From the NCBI RefSeq assembly GCF_002879855.1, contig NZ_PNYB01000011.1:124001-188000 (forward strand): DNA of 64,000 nucleotides. The letters are read 5' to 3'. Shown here one piece after another: positions 61,337-64,000 of this stretch. Position 1 is the first letter of the stretch. Each line of letters opens with the position of its first letter. This DNA comes from Trinickia soli. GTDB taxonomy: Bacteria > Pseudomonadota > Gammaproteobacteria > Burkholderiales > Burkholderiaceae. A program made the translations under genes and the position numbers. Below the pieces are notes generated by a model that had not been told where the DNA came from, searched no databases, and was given only the letters and a program-made list of their open reading frames with translations.

Positions 61337-63247
61337 ATGAAAAACACCCTTTCGCTGTTGCAGCCCGATAACGCCTTTTACGTGGAGCGCCGGCAGAGCG
61401 CGTGCGAATCGGCCCACCGCAATGCATTGCGTCGTTTGATTCGCTGCCTGTTCGCCGAAGGGATCGTCGATCCGCGCACCCTCGTTTTCGCGCCCGATAG
61501 CCGGGGCGCGTGGTTGCCGCTATGGAGCCGCCACGCATTGTTATTCTTTAGCGAACTGGAGGTCGCGCCTGCCAACACGTTCATCAATCGCGGCGCGCTG
61601 ACGCTGATCGAGTCGAACGGTAAGCGTTTGACGATTGGCAGCCCGCAGCAATTGATCGATGTGCTACGTTCGTCGTTCGACTTCGTTCCAAGCGAAGAGG
61701 GTGTAGCCGGCCTGAAAGGCGACATGGCGAACAGCATCGAGAACGACGCGCTTGCCCGCATCTATCGCGACGCATGGAACGCTGCACTTCGCACGCGTAT
61801 CGAGCTTGCCGATATCGGCGGCTTCGCCGGTTATCTTCGCCGCCATATGACGGTGCGCGATGCGGCGGTGTTGCTCGACCAATGGGGTTCGCTCGAAGGA
61901 CACCCGTTCTATCCGACCTGGAAGAGCAAGCCGGACCTCGACGCAGAACAAGTCGCCGCGCTTTCGCCGGAATTCAATGCAACGGTATCCGTGCGCATCG
62001 CGGCGTTACGCAGCGACATGGCGTATGTCGAGCGTATGCCGCATGTCGAAAGCGTTCACGCCTGGTTCGCCGCGAACTTTCCGCAGCTATGGGTGCGTTG
62101 GCGAGATGCATTGAATGAACGAGGGCTCGACGATTCGGCTTGGCTGCCGTTGCCGATTCACGCGTGGCATCTCGAACATTTCGTCGGCAAAGAGTACGCC
62201 GCACAAATCGAGGAGGGCATATTGATCCTGGACGGGCCCGACGTCGAGACGTGGCCGTCCATGTCGTTCCGCACGATGATGCCACGATTGCCGGGGCCTG
62301 CGCCGTTCATCAAGCTGCCGGTGGCGTTGTGGCTGACGAGCGAGCAGCGCAGCCTGCAAGCGAAGTCGATTCACATGGGGCCGCGCATCAGCACCGTCAT
62401 CGAGCGTATTTTGGCCGATGAGCGTGGCTTCGACGGGACGCTTGAAATCTTTCCCGAAGAGCTCGCCTATCACTACAGGCACGCGGTGCATCAGGAAGAC
62501 CGGCCCGGGCGCTACCTGTCCGTTGCATTTCGCGCAAGCAAGAGGGCGTTCGAGCGTCGCGATGACCTGCTGCCGGTTACGGTGGCGGCGTTACTGACGA
62601 ACTCTCCCGCCGATGGGCGTCCGCTCATCACCGAGTTGATAGAGCGGCGCAGTGGCGCAAGCGCGACAAACGAAGTAGTCGAGGCATGGTTTCGCGAATA
62701 CGCGCGGGTCGTGACCCATCCCGTCATCGGTATTTATCTGCTCTACGGGATTGCGCTCGAAGCTCATCAACAGAACACGTCAGTACTGTTCGCGCCCGAT
62801 GGAATGCCGAAAAGCCTGCTGATTCGCGATTTCGGCGATGGGCGGACATACAGGCCGCTGCTTGCGCAGCGCGGGCATACGCTCGAACCGTACGTCCATC
62901 CAGGGATTTTGCCGACGGTGTTTGACGGCGATATCGAACCGGTACGTTCGTTCGTGCTCGACGCCTGCTTCGTCTGCCATCTGCACGAAGTGGCGCTGCT
63001 GCTCACGCATGCCTATCGCCTGCCATCGAATCGCTTATGGACTGTTTTGCGCGAAGCGACGGCGCAATCATTCGACGCTTTCGCTGCGCGTGTTTCGGAT
63101 GAACTCTGGCGTGCGGAGCGCGCGGCTTTTCTCGAACGGCCGTGGCCGACCCGCTCGGTGCTGCGCATGCATTTGCTCCAGTACGCCGACTATCGGCTTG
63201 CGCATCACCTGCCGAACCCGTTGCAACGACATGGCGCCGAGGGCTGA
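61337..63247 (+). CDS. NRPS-independent siderophore synthetase (IucA/IucC family)
   Basis: ATG 61337 is 15 bp after the previous stop and gives 636 residues. The IucA/IucC core includes GHPFYPTWKSKPDL, LPIHAWHLEHF, SFRTMMPRL, IKLPVALWLTSEQR and ALEAHQQNTSVLF, with the C-terminal FhuF-like part around CFVCHLHEVALLL. It joins a citrate or citryl carboxyl group to an amine through an acyl adenylate. Staphyloferrin B needs three such enzymes; only one lies in this window, so others are expected beyond 64000. The subtype cannot be set from the sequence alone. Confidence 0.9.
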   Translation: MKNTLSLLQPDNAFYVERRQSACESAHRNALRRLIRCLFAEGIVDPRTLVFAPDSRGAWLPLWSRHALLFFSELEVAPANTFINRGALTLIESNGKRLTIGSPQQLIDVLRSSFDFVPSEEGVAGLKGDMANSIENDALARIYRDAWNAALRTRIELADIGGFAGYLRRHMTVRDAAVLLDQWGSLEGHPFYPTWKSKPDLDAEQVAALSPEFNATVSVRIAALRSDMAYVERMPHVESVHAWFAANFPQLWVRWRDALNERGLDDSAWLPLPIHAWHLEHFVGKEYAAQIEEGILILDGPDVETWPSMSFRTMMPRLPGPAPFIKLPVALWLTSEQRSLQAKSIHMGPRISTVIERILADERGFDGTLEIFPEELAYHYRHAVHQEDRPGRYLSVAFRASKRAFERRDDLLPVTVAALLTNSPADGRPLITELIERRSGASATNEVVEAWFREYARVVTHPVIGIYLLYGIALEAHQQNTSVLFAPDGMPKSLLIRDFGDGRTYRPLLAQRGHTLEPYVHPGILPTVFDGDIEPVRSFVLDACFVCHLHEVALLLTHAYRLPSNRLWTVLREATAQSFDAFAARVSDELWRAERAAFLERPWPTRSVLRMHLLQYADYRLAHHLPNPLQRHGAEG

Positions 63248-63250
63248 CCG

Positions 63251-64000
63251 ATGCCAAACGCCATCGTCGTTCCCGAGCGTGCGACACGTTTGATTCACGT
63301 ACTGTTTGCGATCCAACTCGTTTCGATGGGGGCGATGGAGATGAGCGGCCCGTTCTGGCCGCTCCATCTGAAAGCGCTCAGTACGTCCGCATTCGAATTC
63401 GCTTTTGCCGGAATTGCCGTGTACGTGGGCCCGATGCTGGGCATCATGCTGACGAGCGCGTTCTGGGGGCGCGTCGGCGATCGCACGGGACATAAGTTGA
63501 TGATGGTACGGGCGTTGATCGGGTTGTCGCTGACTCAGCTCGCGCTGGCGTGGGCAACCGACGTCTGGACCGTGCTGGCGTTGCGTTGCATGCAAGGCGC
63601 ATGCGCGGGATATATCGCACCGGCACAGACTTACGGCGTCGGCATCGTGGCGCCGTCACGCCGTGCGCGGCTGTTTGCATACCTGCAGGTATCGACCAAT
63701 CTAGGCTCTTTGCTGGGCGCGGTCTGCGGCGGCCTCATTCTCGATCACGCGACGTTTTTCTGGATCAATTTCATTGCGGCATGCCTTTGCCTGGGGTGCG
63801 CCATCGCGGTCATGGCGATTCTTCCCAACGTCCACGTGCGCAAGACGGCAGGCATTGCGTCGTGCGAACCGGTGCGTCCAGGCTCGACCATCGGCGCATC
63901 GATTTGGCGATCGTCTCCGCTTCCGGGCCTGCTAGGTATCGTCGGGATTCTGCTGGTCAGCCGAATGATCACGCAGACACCGTTTTCGCTTTATGTCAGC
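63251..64000 (+). CDS. MFS transporter, probable siderophore exporter, 5' part only
   Basis: ATG 63251 lies 3 bp after the synthetase stop and the frame stays open to the window end. The 250 visible residues include about six membrane segments and the MFS loop [30 protein letters not shown] fits helix 4 of drug/siderophore exporters. SbnD has the same place in the staphyloferrin B locus, so export of the product is the likely role. The gene is cut by the window edge. Confidence 0.85.
   Translation, partial: MPNAIVVPERATRLIHVLFAIQLVSMGAMEMSGPFWPLHLKALSTSAFEFAFAGIAVYVGPMLGIMLTSAFWGRVGDRTGHKLMMVRALIGLSLTQLALAWATDVWTVLALRCMQGACAGYIAPAQTYGVGIVAPSRRARLFAYLQVSTNLGSLLGAVCGGLILDHATFFWINFIAACLCLGCAIAVMAILPNVHVRKTAGIASCEPVRPGSTIGASIWRSSPLPGLLGIVGILLVSRMITQTPFSLYVS

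Noticed and set aside
1-64000. tRNA genes, insertion sequences or attachment sites
   Set aside because: No cloverleaf-type sequence, transposase motif or flanking direct repeats were recognised on reading both strands.

Overview
The window is high-GC DNA with dense, mostly plausible proteobacterial gene order. Gene content points to a Burkholderiaceae betaproteobacterium (Paraburkholderia/Caballeronia/Trinickia/Cupriavidus-like): Xsc/Pta, SauSTU, an IseJ-like GMC dehydrogenase, TAXI binding protein, YcgR-like PilZ protein and a staphyloferrin-B-type siderophore locus. The genus is inference. No rRNA, tRNA, CRISPR array, phage or insertion sequence was seen.

Region 1 (1-9226) is the end of an exopolysaccharide locus: a GT4 glycosyltransferase cut by the window edge, a secreted clan GH-A glycosidase, a TupA-type ATP-grasp protein, a GT2 glycosyltransferase and a Wzx-type flippase. 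A lone response regulator and a convergent filamentous-haemagglutinin-like exoprotein sit between the halves.

Region 2 (9105-21441) is mixed: a truncated IclR regulator, an MBL hydrolase / flavin monooxygenase / DUF2783 set, a methyl-accepting chemotaxis protein remnant, a tight TAXI-binding-protein / methyltransferase / AsnO-like oxygenase operon, an HtrA protease with an unusual active-site loop, and two c-di-GMP proteins (PilZ receptor, GAF-PAS-PAS-GGDEF cyclase). Two permeases (NCS2 purine type and an MHS-family MFS) follow at 21962-24934.

Region 3 (25003-52971) reads as a catabolic island for two-carbon sulfonates. SauR/SauSTU take up sulfoacetate and reduce it via sulfoacetyl-CoA to sulfoacetaldehyde. 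An IseJ-like dehydrogenase would make the same aldehyde from isethionate. TauABC imports taurine, and a DAO-type flavoprotein is the only visible candidate for its deamination. Xsc then splits sulfoacetaldehyde into acetyl phosphate and sulfite, Pta makes acetyl-CoA, and a cytoplasmic SoeABC-type Mo enzyme would oxidise sulfite to sulfate. Three regulators (two IclR, one MocR) control it. The surprise is a CobS/CobT-like AAA+/VWA pair without CobN, divergent from the iseJ-like gene. Two unusual repeats (a 12-bp tandem array and an 8x hexanucleotide) lie in promoter regions of the island.

Region 4 (53108-64000) has a small membrane-type ORF, an ECF42-type sigma factor with its DGPF/YCII partner, then a Fur-box-preceded siderophore operon: TonB receptor, SbnH-like decarboxylase, SbnA-like synthase, an opine-dehydrogenase-family protein, an IucA/IucC synthetase and an MFS exporter cut by the window end. 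The opine dehydrogenase stands where SbnB (a different protein family) would be expected, which suggests an alternative way of making L-2,3-diaminopropionate.
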